A stretch of DNA of 64,000 nucleotides, from NCBI RefSeq assembly GCF_000337175.1, contig NZ_AOIJ01000061.1, forward strand, positions 1 to 64,000. Direction: 5' to 3'. This document shows, one piece after another, positions 42,475-51,437 of the stretch. The notes under the pieces are model-generated. The model was not told the origin of the DNA, ran no database searches, and saw only the letters and a list, made by a program, of their open reading frames with translations. The stretch is from Natrinema gari JCM 14663 (GTDB lineage Archaea > Halobacteriota > Halobacteria > Halobacteriales > Natrialbaceae). Both the position numbers and the translations under genes were made by a program. Every line of letters begins with the position of its first letter. The first letter of the stretch is position 1.

Positions 42475-43401
42475 ATGGACTCGTTCGAGGAAGTCTTCGA
42501 CTGTTCGCGGGCGCTCGTCTTCGGAATCGGTGGTAGCGGCGATGTAGTCGGAACGCTACCGACAGTTCGGTTGCTGGAACAACACGGGATCGAAACGGTC
42601 ATCGGCGGTTTGGCGTGGGAGCGGTCTATCGTCGACCCACAGCCTGGGCCGCGATCGATCGACGAACTCGACGAGGTCGACCGTGTGAGCGAGTCGCTGG
42701 CTCTCGGGTCAGGTGACACACGCACGCATGACGGAATAGCATTCGCGGAGACGGCCGTCGCGTCTTGTCTGGGCTGTGATGTCGCTTTCCTCGACGTGAC
42801 GGACGGCGCGGAGGGGTTCGGTGAAGGCCTGGAGACCGCGTGCGACCGGCTGGACATCGATGTCGTGATCGGCGTTGACTCAGGCGGTGACGTCCTCGCG
42901 TCGGGGTCCGAGCCGGGAATAGTCAGCCCTCTTGCTGACGGGATCTCGCTGGCGGCTCTCGCCCAGCTCTCCTTGCCCACCTGTATTGGAATGTTCGGAT
43001 ATGGGAGCGATGGGGAGCTCACGCTTTCCGAGTTGCACCGGAACGTCGGCTCAGTCGCGGCCGACGGGGGGCTTCTAGGCGCGTGGGGGTTATCACCCAT
43101 GGTGGGCGACGAACTTGAGCGGATCGTCGAGGAGATCCCCACGGATGCGAGCCGCCTCCCACTCCGCGTCAGCCGCGGCGATGTCGGAACGCACTCGATC
43201 CGGGACGGGAAGCGAACTGTCGAACTCACGCCAGCCAGTACGGTGACGTTCTACCTGGAGACCGCCACGGTTGCTAATCACTCAGACATGGCGTCCATCG
43301 TCTCCGGAACCTGCAGTCTCGAGGACGCCGATAGACGCCTCCGTTCGGAGGGGTTCGATACAGAGCTCTCATATGAGCGGTCTCGGGATGACGACGGCTG
43401 A
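42475..43401 (+). CDS. DUF1152 family protein
   Basis: A 308-residue protein, from the ATG at 42475 (MDSFEEVFDCSRALVFGIGG). SGDVVGTLPTVRLLEQHGIE, VIGVDSGGDVLASG and GSDGELTLSELHRNVGSVAA are DUF1152 features. A GIGGSGDVVG nucleotide-type loop and several Asp-Ser-Gly turns suggest a Rossmann-like fold. No reaction is known. It is divergent from the P5C dehydrogenase-like gene and precedes the aminotransferase. A possible TATA (ACACTTAACATCC, about 42440-42452) supports this start over the upstream ATG at 42382. Confidence 0.8.
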   Translation: MDSFEEVFDCSRALVFGIGGSGDVVGTLPTVRLLEQHGIETVIGGLAWERSIVDPQPGPRSIDELDEVDRVSESLALGSGDTRTHDGIAFAETAVASCLGCDVAFLDVTDGAEGFGEGLETACDRLDIDVVIGVDSGGDVLASGSEPGIVSPLADGISLAALAQLSLPTCIGMFGYGSDGELTLSELHRNVGSVAADGGLLGAWGLSPMVGDELERIVEEIPTDASRLPLRVSRGDVGTHSIRDGKRTVELTPASTVTFYLETATVANHSDMASIVSGTCSLEDADRRLRSEGFDTELSYERSRDDDG

Positions 43402-43497
43402 TCCCAAAGTTGCCCGCCGCCGTTCAGCATCGTGCCGCGTGGCCGACTGCACCCTCAAGGGAATTCTTATGAGGATCGAATTAGACATCACTGTCGT

Positions 43498-44658
43498 ATG
43501 CTCGACCAGCTAGGAGCTGACCGAATGGCGAACGTACCGTTCTCAGGCATTAGGGAAATCTTCGAAGAGTGCGACCGCCTCGAGGATCAGGGGACGGATA
43601 TCGTCCACCTCGAGATCGGGCGACCCGACTTCGATACGCCATCCCCGATCAAACAGGGCGCGATCGACGCGTTGGACCGTGGGGACGTCCACTACACCTC
43701 GAACTACGGGATCCAGCCGCTTCGGGAAGAGCTGGCCACGAAGCTCGAGGAGGAAAACGACATTCGATACGATCCGGACGACGAGATCGTGGTCACATGT
43801 GGTGCGACCGAAGCGGTGTTCGTTACCCTGCTGGGGATCGTCGAAGCAGGCGACGAGGTACTCGTTCCGGACCCCAGCTGGACCTATTCCGCCGGAATCC
43901 AGCTGGCCGGTGCCGAACCGGTAACGTATGAACTCGACCCACAAACTGGATTCCAGCCGGATATCGACTCGCTCCGGGAGGCCGTGTCGCCGGAGACGAA
44001 GCTGCTGATCGTGAACAGTCCGAACAACCCAACAGGCGGCGTTCTGGACGAAGCCCACGCGACAGAGATCCGTGACTTCGCTGTCGACAACAACCTCCTC
44101 GTGCTCTCCGACGAGATCTATGAGAAAATTCTCTACGACGACAAAACACATCAGAGCCTCGCCGCGTTGAACGCAATGCGGGACCGAACAGTGACGATAA
44201 ACGGGTTCTCGAAGGCCTACTCGATGACTGGGTGGCGGCTCGGATACCTCGCAGCCCCGGCGGAACTCGTCGATCCGATCATCCGCGCGCGCCAGTACAC
44301 GTCGACATGCGCGTCGTCGATCTCGCAACATGCCGGCGTTCGGGCTGTCGGAAGCGGGCTCCACGAGCCAATGGTCGAGGCGTTTGAGCGCCGGCGGAAC
44401 CGCGTCTCCGAGCGCATCGAACGGATACCCGGGATGACCTGCCCGAACCCGACCGGCGCGTTTTACGCGTTTCCGACGCTCCCGGAGGGGTACACCGACG
44501 ACCGGGAGTTCGTGTTCTCCCTGCTCCGTGAGAGCGGCGTTGCGCTTGTCCCCGGGAGCGTCTTCGGCGACGCCGGCAAGGGCCGCCTGCGGATCGCGTA
44601 CTCGAATTCGGTCGAGCGGATCGACGAAGCGTTCGATCGGCTCGAACACTGGCTGTGA
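43498..44658 (+). CDS. Class I/II pyridoxal-phosphate aminotransferase
   Basis: A 386-residue fold type I aminotransferase. GRPDFDTPSPIKQGAIDALD, then HYTSNYGIQPLREELATK, NSPNNPTGGVLDEA, and NGFSKAYSMTGWRLGYLA with Lys239 as the PLP lysine; RLRIAYSNSVERIDEAFDRL ends it. It belongs to the aspartate/alanine/aromatic group, and the substrate cannot be chosen by eye. An AT-rich promoter (AATTCTTATGAGG, about 43461-43473) sits about 30 bases before the ATG. It may transaminate a keto or amino intermediate of the pathway. Confidence 0.88.
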   Translation: MLDQLGADRMANVPFSGIREIFEECDRLEDQGTDIVHLEIGRPDFDTPSPIKQGAIDALDRGDVHYTSNYGIQPLREELATKLEEENDIRYDPDDEIVVTCGATEAVFVTLLGIVEAGDEVLVPDPSWTYSAGIQLAGAEPVTYELDPQTGFQPDIDSLREAVSPETKLLIVNSPNNPTGGVLDEAHATEIRDFAVDNNLLVLSDEIYEKILYDDKTHQSLAALNAMRDRTVTINGFSKAYSMTGWRLGYLAAPAELVDPIIRARQYTSTCASSISQHAGVRAVGSGLHEPMVEAFERRRNRVSERIERIPGMTCPNPTGAFYAFPTLPEGYTDDREFVFSLLRESGVALVPGSVFGDAGKGRLRIAYSNSVERIDEAFDRLEHWL

Positions 44659-44835
44659 TTCGGACTCCGAGTACCTCGTCCCCACACAGGGGGATGCGGA
44701 GCCCGAACGGGCTGCAATAGCTGCCTCGGCCAATTTCTTCGAAGTGCTGCAGTATCATACTGATCTTTCCGCGTCGCGACTATGCCTATCAATGACGTTA
44801 ATACTATGTGTCTTGCCGACAGTGCTTCAGGTGCA

Positions 44836-45627
44836 ATGGGACTACAGCTAGCGGACAACGTCGCTCTAGTTACGGCTTCAAGTAGCGGGCTCGGCAAGGC
44901 GTCGGCAGAAGTTTTCGCCAAGGAAGACGCGAACGTCGTCATCAACGGACGGGACAGCGCCCGGCTGGAGGATACCGCCGCTGAACTGGACGAGCTCGGC
45001 GACGGGCGGGTCATCGGCGTTCCCGGCGACCTGACCGACCCCGACGACATCGAGACGCTCGTTGACCGGACGATCGAGGAGTTCGGGCAACTGGACCACT
45101 TAGTGACGAACGCCGGCGGCCCTCCGAGTGGTCCGTTTCTCGAAACCTCGGAGGAGGATTGGTACGAGGCGTTTGACCTTCTCGTCATGAGTGTCGTTCG
45201 ACTTGTCAACGAAGCGGTCGAGCCGCTTCGGGAGAGCGACTACGGGACCATCGTCAACATTACCTCCAGGAGTGTGAAGGAGGCCATCGATTCACTCGTA
45301 CTGTCTAACTCCGTTCGAATGGGCGTCATCGGCCTCGAAAAGACTCTGTCCAAGGAACTCGCACCGGACGTACGTGCCAATGCGGTCCTCCCGGCCCCCC
45401 ATGAGACGGCACGCATCCGGAATCTCGTTGAACAGGGCGTCGAACGTGGCGAATACGATTCGGTGGAGTCCGGGCTAGAAGCACGCGGTGCGGACAACCC
45501 GATGGAGCGGATCGGCCAACCGCAGGAGCTCGGAGAGGTCGTGGCTTTCCTCTCTTCACCGCGCTCCAGCTACGTGAACGGGACGTCGATCCCGGTGGAT
45601 GGTGGCGACGGGAGTTCAAACCTCTAA
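44836..45627 (+). CDS. Atypical short-chain dehydrogenase (SDR)
   Basis: A 263-residue Rossmann protein, from the ATG at 44836 (MGLQLADNVALVTASSSGLG). NAGGPPSGPFLETSEEDWYE and the C-terminal SSYVNGTSIPVDGG are SDR hallmarks. However, the usual catalytic YxxxK is replaced by SNSVR in the segment LVLSNSVRMGVIGLEKTL: Tyr becomes Ser and Lys becomes Arg. A known SDR subgroup shares this change and probably does not use the standard mechanism. It follows the aminotransferase gene on the same strand, with its own TATA-like element (TTAATACTATG, about 44799-44809). Confidence 0.85.
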   Translation: MGLQLADNVALVTASSSGLGKASAEVFAKEDANVVINGRDSARLEDTAAELDELGDGRVIGVPGDLTDPDDIETLVDRTIEEFGQLDHLVTNAGGPPSGPFLETSEEDWYEAFDLLVMSVVRLVNEAVEPLRESDYGTIVNITSRSVKEAIDSLVLSNSVRMGVIGLEKTLSKELAPDVRANAVLPAPHETARIRNLVEQGVERGEYDSVESGLEARGADNPMERIGQPQELGEVVAFLSSPRSSYVNGTSIPVDGGDGSSNL

Positions 45628-45748
45628 CTCTGCCGTAATCTCGATCCCGAATCACCGTTTTACTACATCGTCGATTCACTCCTCCGGCGGCACGGCTGTC
45701 AACCGTGTGCCCGCCATCGGTAGCTCGAAGCCATCGCGCTCGATGTAG

Positions 45749-45853
45749 TCATGTCACGGCCGCGAGGAAGTAAAACAAGGCCTTCCCGACTTTGCTGATG
45801 GTCCAGAAGGTCTCCCGACTGACCGTACCCTGTGCTTGGGCTACATCCACCAT
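45749..45853 (-). pseudogene. Remnant of an HdrD-like membrane Fe-S protein start
   Basis: An ATG at 45853 reads MVDVAQAQGTVSRETFWTIS, then KVGKALFYFLAAVT before a TGA at 45749. This resembles the N-terminal membrane anchor of haloarchaeal (Fe-S)-binding proteins of the heterodisulfide-reductase type that are often encoded beside etfAB. The remaining hundreds of residues are missing. It is a 34-residue relic. The assignment rests on memory of the family's start and should be treated with caution. Confidence 0.4.
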
Positions 45854-46446
45854 GCTTGATAATCTTTGAATGCGTTTAGTAAAGCCCTCGTCTTAAAAGG
45901 GAGGGAGGGGTAGGATTAATTGTCCAAGGGTACACCGGCTCCCGAACCCAGAATGATTACTACAGGCATCGGATTCGAAGAAACAATCTTACTGAAGAGT
46001 CTTGTTTTGGAGTGTGTCGGCTGAGTGTAGCTGATGTGTTCAGCTTCTATGCACAGTGTTATTCCCGTATCTAGTATGAGCATCAAGTCTATCTCCGGGA
46101 GGTTAGTATGTGTCGTATATTGCCACCTTTATATGATATGGGTACAGCTACATAGCAGACCACATGGCAGTAGGAATGGAGGATTCGAACGTAATCAACT
46201 GGACTGACGAATCGATCGCTCAAACGGAAGTCTGAACAACACAATACTTTACGCCGATACGATTGTAATATCGATGCTGTATAGATGTATAGAGTGGATT
46301 GCCAAACGCTGGGTGGAGCTACTAAATTACAGTGGTATGTCTGTAATAGATCCCCTCTATTGTAATCCCGTTTCTGCTGGTGCGGTGAGAGTGCTGAAAA
46401 TATTACATTGGTACGGATGTAAGGCAGAAATCAGCAAGGATAGCGT
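45854..46446. other. AT-rich gap without a recognisable gene
   Basis: Between the relic and the IclR gene the sequence is AT-rich, with only very short frames. One of 23 codons starts at about 46164 (MAVGMEDSNVINWTDESIAQ) and could be a tiny relic, but I cannot support it. Confidence 0.4.
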
Positions 46447-47232
46447 CTAGTCCTCACTTGCTAACTCCGATGTGATGTTCGATCGGTTCGCCTCGATCGA
46501 TCTTTCTATTTCATCGATCATGTCTTGGAGAGCGTCGACTAACTCGTTTTTTAGCCGATTTTCAGGGATCCGGTATATCGGCCCGCCAAGCGTGACTGCA
46601 CCCAGAATGGATCCATCAATTCCGTCTACGGTTGCACCGATACCATGGTATCCGTCAAAACACTCGTTATTGTTGTACGCATAACCGCGTTTCGAGATAT
46701 TCTCCAATTCCTCAAACAATTCATCCCTATCCGTAATGGTATTCTCTGTTTGCTGTGGAAGGCCGTGCTCGTCGAGTATTTCGTGTACACGTTCGTCGGG
46801 GAGATCCGCAAGGATAGCTTTCCCTGCTGCTGTGTTATGGGCATGTAGCCGTACGCGATTGTGATTGATGTTTTCGGAATGATAGAGGACATTGATTCTA
46901 CCAGTTTCTTCGACGAGAAACTCCGTCTCGGCCTCAAACTCGTCTTCTAAGTTCTTTATTTCACTCTTTAAAATCTGATAGCTAGGTTTCCGGGTTTCGG
47001 CTGCGACGCTGAACTCCTTGAACCGGATCCCTACCCAGTACCGTCCGTTTTCACGGATGACAAGGCCTGAATCCGCAAGAGTATTTAAATGTGTATATAA
47101 TGTGCTTCTTGAGATATCGAATTCGGAAAGCAAATCGGAGATTGTCGCACCATTTCCTCGTCTGATGGCGTCAAGAATACGGATAGCTTGCTCTGTTGTT
47201 CTATGCACATTCCCTTTGTCGTCTATGCCCAT
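46447..47232 (-). CDS. IclR-family transcriptional regulator
   Basis: A 261-residue regulator from the ATG at 47232 (MGIDDKGNVHRTTEQAIRIL). The N-terminal winged helix is GATISDLLSEFDISRSTLYT and HLNTLADSGLVIRENGRYWV. The C-terminal effector domain holds AHNTAAGKAILADLPDERVH, EELENISKRGYAYNNNECFD and LGAVTLGGPIYRIPENRL. It probably senses a pathway compound and controls the catabolic genes at 33.7-45.6 kb. A TATA-like ACTTTTAAC (about 47258-47266) lies about 30 bases upstream. ATG 47247 is an alternative start. Confidence 0.9.
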   Translation of the reverse strand: MGIDDKGNVHRTTEQAIRILDAIRRGNGATISDLLSEFDISRSTLYTHLNTLADSGLVIRENGRYWVGIRFKEFSVAAETRKPSYQILKSEIKNLEDEFEAETEFLVEETGRINVLYHSENINHNRVRLHAHNTAAGKAILADLPDERVHEILDEHGLPQQTENTITDRDELFEELENISKRGYAYNNNECFDGYHGIGATVDGIDGSILGAVTLGGPIYRIPENRLKNELVDALQDMIDEIERSIEANRSNITSELASED

Positions 47233-47394
47233 GATATCGATTACCATGTTCCTATGTGTTAAAAGTATTTCTATGCCGAACACTATTGATGTAGGGCGGT
47301 CTAAGGGCCGTGTTTAGTTAGCCGTGAAACGGGAGGTATGCTAGATTTGTAGCTGGTTCATTGCGGATATTACACGTTTCAGCGGTAGTACGGA

Positions 47395-47910
47395 TTGGAC
47401 TAATTTGGATTTCGTAGAGCGGGAACGGACACCGCGTCGGCTGATGGTGCTTGGTATTTGACTCAATCTTGTCGGATTATCGCTTTCGAATAACGTTCGG
47501 GGATTCGTGAAGTTCGGTGTCGAGCGATCGCGGAGGGCTGTTTACGATTGAATACAGAAAGCCGATCTACAGCTAGCAACTGACGTAACTCCGAATCATG
47601 TTGCGCTCGACGAAACCGTGATTCGAATCGACGAACAAAATCCACCATATACGACTGCTTCTGACGACTACGGCAGTATTAACTGCCCCTTCTGCAAGAT
47701 CTAACCGAGAAACACGACGTCGAAGACGCTGTGTTTCTCGTTGATGGCACACAACATCTCCAGATGGCACTCCGCCGACATGGCCTCCGATTTCGACATG
47801 AAAAGCAGGGAAATCGGAACGTTATCGAACCCATCTTTTAAGTGATAAAACGACGCACCTTCTCGTTCTCAAACTGTTTCAGTCACGCCAGACCATCGAG
47901 AAGACAGTGT
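47395..47910 (+). mobile_element. Decayed IS6-family transposase, copy 2 (plus strand)
   Basis: LDFVERERTPRRLMVLGI, then FGVERSRRAVYD, a stop, IQKADLQLATDVTPNHVALD and ETVIRIDEQ, are recognisable in shifting frames, followed by pieces similar to the DDE region (AHNISRWHSADMASDFDMKS in a different frame). Stops and frameshifts are scattered through. It faces copy 3, so the two form an inverted pair. Confidence 0.75.
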
Positions 47911-47999
47911 TCCGCTGATCAATTACGACGACGCCACTGATCCACAGTTTCTGCGCCTGCGTTACTGAAGCAGTTCGAGAATGAAGAGGTTCGTCGTTT

Positions 48000-48510
48000 T
48001 ACTTCTCAAAAGATACGTTCAACACTGTTCCGGTTTCCATGGCATTCGTATCTGAAATCGAGACCATGCCGCTGACAGGCGTAGTTCAATGACTTGTCTC
48101 CATCGACGGGAAAACACCGCATCATCGACGTCGTGTTTCTCGCGTAATTCCGTGAAGAACGCACTAGCGATAACCTTTGTTCTGGTCGGTTCAAGCTTTG
48201 TGTGTAGCAGTTCGTTCGATTCTGGATCGACTGCAGCGTACAGCCAATACTATTCATCGTCAAGTCGGATCACCGTTTCGTCGACCGCGACGTAATCCGG
48301 ACTTCGACCAGAATCGGGCTGTAGATCTGCTTTGTGGACCCAGTTGTGCACGGTAGAGCGAGCACGCTCAACACCAAATCTATCGAGAGGTCGAACAGTA
48401 TTCGAGAGCGAAAGACAAGAAAGACGGTGCTGAATACTGAGCTGTATCAACAGTCGCGGTGTTGCTTCTCACTCCACAAAATCCAAGTCAAACTGGCCGA
48501 TACGAGGGAT
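48000..48510 (-). mobile_element. Decayed IS6-family transposase, copy 3 (minus strand)
   Basis: On the minus strand, FGVERARSTVHNWVHKADLQ and YVAVDETVIRLDDE are followed by a TAG (at about 48250) where an intact relative has a Gln codon, then YWLYAAVDPESNELLHTKLE. A frameshift follows before VDGDKSLNYACQRHGLDFRY and RNSVERIF. Closely similar to copy 1. Not functional. Confidence 0.8.
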
Positions 48511-48734
48511 GAGAAGTGCGTTTTCGGGTATGAATTACTTTGAAAACGTGACGCTTCAGTCCTTCAATCTTATCTGAATACCGCCAGCATGTCAGGGCCA
48601 AGTCCCTTTATAAATTGAGCTACCTTATTATTTTAAGCAGTTGTGTATGATTATAATGTATTTATATTACCTATCTGATTAAATGGTTGATGGTATCGTA
48701 TAATTTCTATATATTGGTGGATGGAATACCAGCG

Positions 48735-48988
48735 TTCAGTTCGCAATTCTACCGAACGGCTGGGTCAACTATTTCGGTCCGGATAGGGCGTCTTCCAGAC
48801 GCTGTCGAATCTGAACGTGAACTACCTGATTCCCAAGCGGACGATGCAGACAGAGGCGACCGTCCTCGAACGCATGGAAGCACACGATGAAGATGTAGCG
48901 GTAGAGACTACCTGGGTAGACGTTGAGCATGGGAGACTGTCGATCGTCTCTGACACGCCCTCAATTCACGCCAGTTCTGGGGCTTAGT
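48735..48988 (+). mobile_element. ISH3-like transposase fragment
   Basis: SQFYRTA and, in another frame, LSNLNVNYLIPKRTMQTEAT then VLERMEAHDEDVAVETTWVD and VEHGRLSI resemble the middle of ISH3-type (IS4-group) haloarchaeal transposases. Frame changes and a lack of flanking transposase sequence mark it as a relic. Confidence 0.6.
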
Positions 48989-48989
48989 G

Positions 48990-50040
48990 TACCAACCTCC
49001 GAAGTAGCGAGCTTCCATTCGATGGAGGATCATATCTCACTATATGATTTATTACGGAGTGCGGCGGGAGACGAGGGTCACTCCTATCCCGAACCGGGGT
49101 GGCCTCGGCTATCGGGTCCACGACACGCGGTCAGTCGCCCCGATTCACTGTCCGGCGACAACGCTCGCCCTCGTTCCGTCGCACTCGCCGCCGACCCATC
49201 GGGACCGGACCGAGTCGGACCAGCAACGAATCAAGCCACTGACTCCGAGCGATGCGACCGATCTCGAGGGTCGAATGCTTGGTTCGACTGTGCGCCAGGT
49301 AGAGTCCGCTGCCCGGCGGCTCGCCGGCAGGCGGACTGGGTACACAATGATGCTGTGTTGTCGACGACCTCCCTCGGTTGCTCGTCGTCGACGATCCTTC
49401 CCGCCGTGTACTGAGACGGTCTGCGGTACCGATCTCCCGTGCACCCACAGACGGGTCGTGGGTGCGCCGGCACTGACTGATAGCGGTCCGTCCGATTCAG
49501 TTCCGGGGCCGTGGCGTGGCAGTCATCTTCCTTTTCCGCCACACCCCCCGGAGGAACCGCCCGACTGTAGCCTCAGTTTGGACTCACCGATTGACGGTTC
49601 CGCGGGGCGCGCCGATCACCGGCGGGCCGTGATCTCTTCGCCGCAGAGCGGATCAGGTTCGGGTTCGACTCGACGACGGCGGGTCGGGGTGTCCGACGCC
49701 GGGAGCCGTCTCGCGACACTGGCAGCGACTCGAGTCGAATCGGACGATCCCCAGAACCCGGTCCGGCGTCTCACGGTACGGCCCGCGTGTCGAAGTTCCG
49801 GCTCGGTTTTGATAGCGCTCGGCTGTCGTCCCGCTTCGCTATCCGGCCGAACGGTGACCGCACCGTCGTACCGGGTGAAATGGACCTGTCCGGGGTTGAT
49901 AAATCATATTCCGCGATATCGAATCCGAGGCACCGTTTCGGGGCTATCGGAACCACCCCGGCGTCGTTTAACAGCACTGAGACCGAACCGGTCCGGTGTG
50001 ATCGTCGACGGCCCGTCCTGCGCGCGGACTTCATGCCAAG
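48990..50040. other. GC-rich decayed region without a recognisable gene
   Basis: From about 49000 the base composition returns to core values, yet no frame reads as a convincing protein for about 1 kb. Long open frames are low-complexity and rich in Arg, Ser and Pro, as expected of shadow frames. The region probably represents decayed former genes at the island edge. Confidence 0.45.
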
Positions 50041-50400
50041 CGAGGGGGTCCACCGCCACGACGAGGTGTCGTCGCTCGAGGCCGCGTGAGCGTTCACCGC
50101 GGAGACGCTGGAGTTCGACATCTCGATGGCGTTCGGATCGGGGGCGTGCTTTGTCGCGGCGAGCAGCCCTCACCAGCACGCCGGAGAACACGTGGAATCG
50201 GCGGTCAACGCCGAACAGCGGACTGGGCCTCGAGCGGGTCGAACTCCTCGTGCCGGACGCGGGTGCCGTCGCTACGGTTCGGACGCGGCTGGTCGGCGAC
50301 GGCGTATCGGTCACTGCGGTCGACGACGGTCTCGAGGTCACCGACCCGGAGGGATCGCGATTCGACTGCGGGCGGTTGACTGACCGCTGCGCTTCCGTTC
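50040..50400 (+). pseudogene. VOC-family (glyoxalase/CatE-like) pseudogene
   Basis: Fragments in different frames line up with a VOC metalloprotein: [20 protein letters not shown] and [10 protein letters not shown] in one frame, then [38 protein letters not shown] and [14 protein letters not shown] in the next. HQHAGE matches the HHHxG metal segment of CatE-type proteins. At least one frameshift near 50190 and an upstream stop break the gene. Confidence 0.6.
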
Positions 50401-50494
50401 GACTCGAGCGGGCGTGTATGACGGGTACTGGGTCGATCGACGAGCTGATAGAGCGAGCAATAGGTCGTCGGTCACGACCGTTATCGCGACGTGA

Positions 50495-50980
50495 GTGTTC
50501 GTTTCGATCGCATTCGGCGCTAGGTTTACACCGCCTGATCGCCTTTCGAATCGTACTATGGCCGCCGCCGATCCTTCGTCAGACCGATCGTGCTCTCGGA
50601 GCCGGTGTCAGGAGGCCGTCGACTGCGAGACCGTCCTCGAGTGGCCCCGCAGGCGACGGACACTCACGTCTATTCGTCGTCGCGGAAAACGGTGGGGAGA
50701 CGTGGCTGCGTTCAGTACGCGGTCGAGGGAACGAGCGTGGGCCAGTCGGTCACGATCGCGCCCGCCGGGTGATCGATCGGCCCCACGGCCGCGTGGCGTC
50801 CGCCGGTATCGGAATCGCGCTCCGTCAGACAGCATCGAGCGCTACGACGGCACGAGTTTCTACGACTCCGCTCCCAGCGACGGGGCGACGGTCGCGGTTG
50901 AACCGCCCGCGGTCCCGGAGGCGACGACGCCGTTCGGAGCGACCGTCCCGACCGACGTGGATTACCAGACCCATGAGTGA
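50495..50980 (+). pseudogene. Probable decayed gene upstream of the response regulators
   Basis: The last 48 codons of this frame read [39 protein letters not shown] and [10 protein letters not shown], with strong GC bias at third positions, typical of a real haloarchaeal C-terminus. The first part (from [11 protein letters not shown]) is arginine-rich and unlike a protein. The stop overlaps the next gene's start by eight bases. It is likely a frame-shifted remnant. Family not recognised. Confidence 0.3.
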
Positions 50981-51437
50981 TTCGGACAGCTTTCGGGCAG
51001 AGCCGGCACAAATTCTGCTGGTCGAGGACAACCCCGGCGACGTTCGCCTGACCAAGGAAGCGTTCAAGCAGGGCCGGATCGAGAACGACCTGCACGTCGT
51101 CTCCGACGGGACCGAGGCGTTGGACTTCCTCGGACGACAGGGGCCGTACACCGACGCACCGCGCCCGGATCTCGTCCTCCTGGACCTCAATCTGCCCGGG
51201 AAAGACGGCGCAGAGGTCCTGGAAGAACTCAAGGCGGACCCGGTGCTGCGATCGATTCCGGTAATCGTCTTGACGAGTTCGCGCGCGGAAGAAGACGTCG
51301 TCAAATCCTACGAACTCCACGCGAACGCCTATCTCACGAAGCCCGTCGATCCAGACGAGTTCATCGAGACGGTCCGAGCCTTCGAGAAGTTCTGGTTTTC
51401 GGTCGTTCGGCTTCCGCCGGAGGGTGATTCGGAATGA
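50973..51437 (+). CDS. Single-domain response regulator (CheY-like receiver)
   Basis: A 154-residue receiver protein. [20 protein letters not shown] starts the fold. Asp71 in [14 protein letters not shown] is the phosphorylation site. [20 protein letters not shown] gives the Thr/Ser switch, and [20 protein letters not shown] the Lys. There is no output domain. It overlaps the next gene by four bases (ATGA at 51434-51437), so it forms an operon with the receiver-GAF-HTH_10 regulator. The two may share a kinase. Confidence 0.92.
   Translation: MSDSDSFRAEPAQILLVEDNPGDVRLTKEAFKQGRIENDLHVVSDGTEALDFLGRQGPYTDAPRPDLVLLDLNLPGKDGAEVLEELKADPVLRSIPVIVLTSSRAEEDVVKSYELHANAYLTKPVDPDEFIETVRAFEKFWFSVVRLPPEGDSE

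Noticed and set aside
40749-43229. 826-codon reading of the P5CDH-like gene
   Set aside because: The N-terminal 300 codons are antisense to the DUF1152 gene and unlike any ALDH; a TATA box supports the GTG at 42332.
46183-46206. TTCGAAC-like T-loop string at about 46185
   Set aside because: No pairing T stem, acceptor stem or anticodon arm surrounds it, so it is not a tRNA.
49044-51437. Plus-strand open frame of 797 codons ending in a receiver domain
   Set aside because: Only the part from ATG 50973 reads as protein; the rest is GC-rich non-coding frame.
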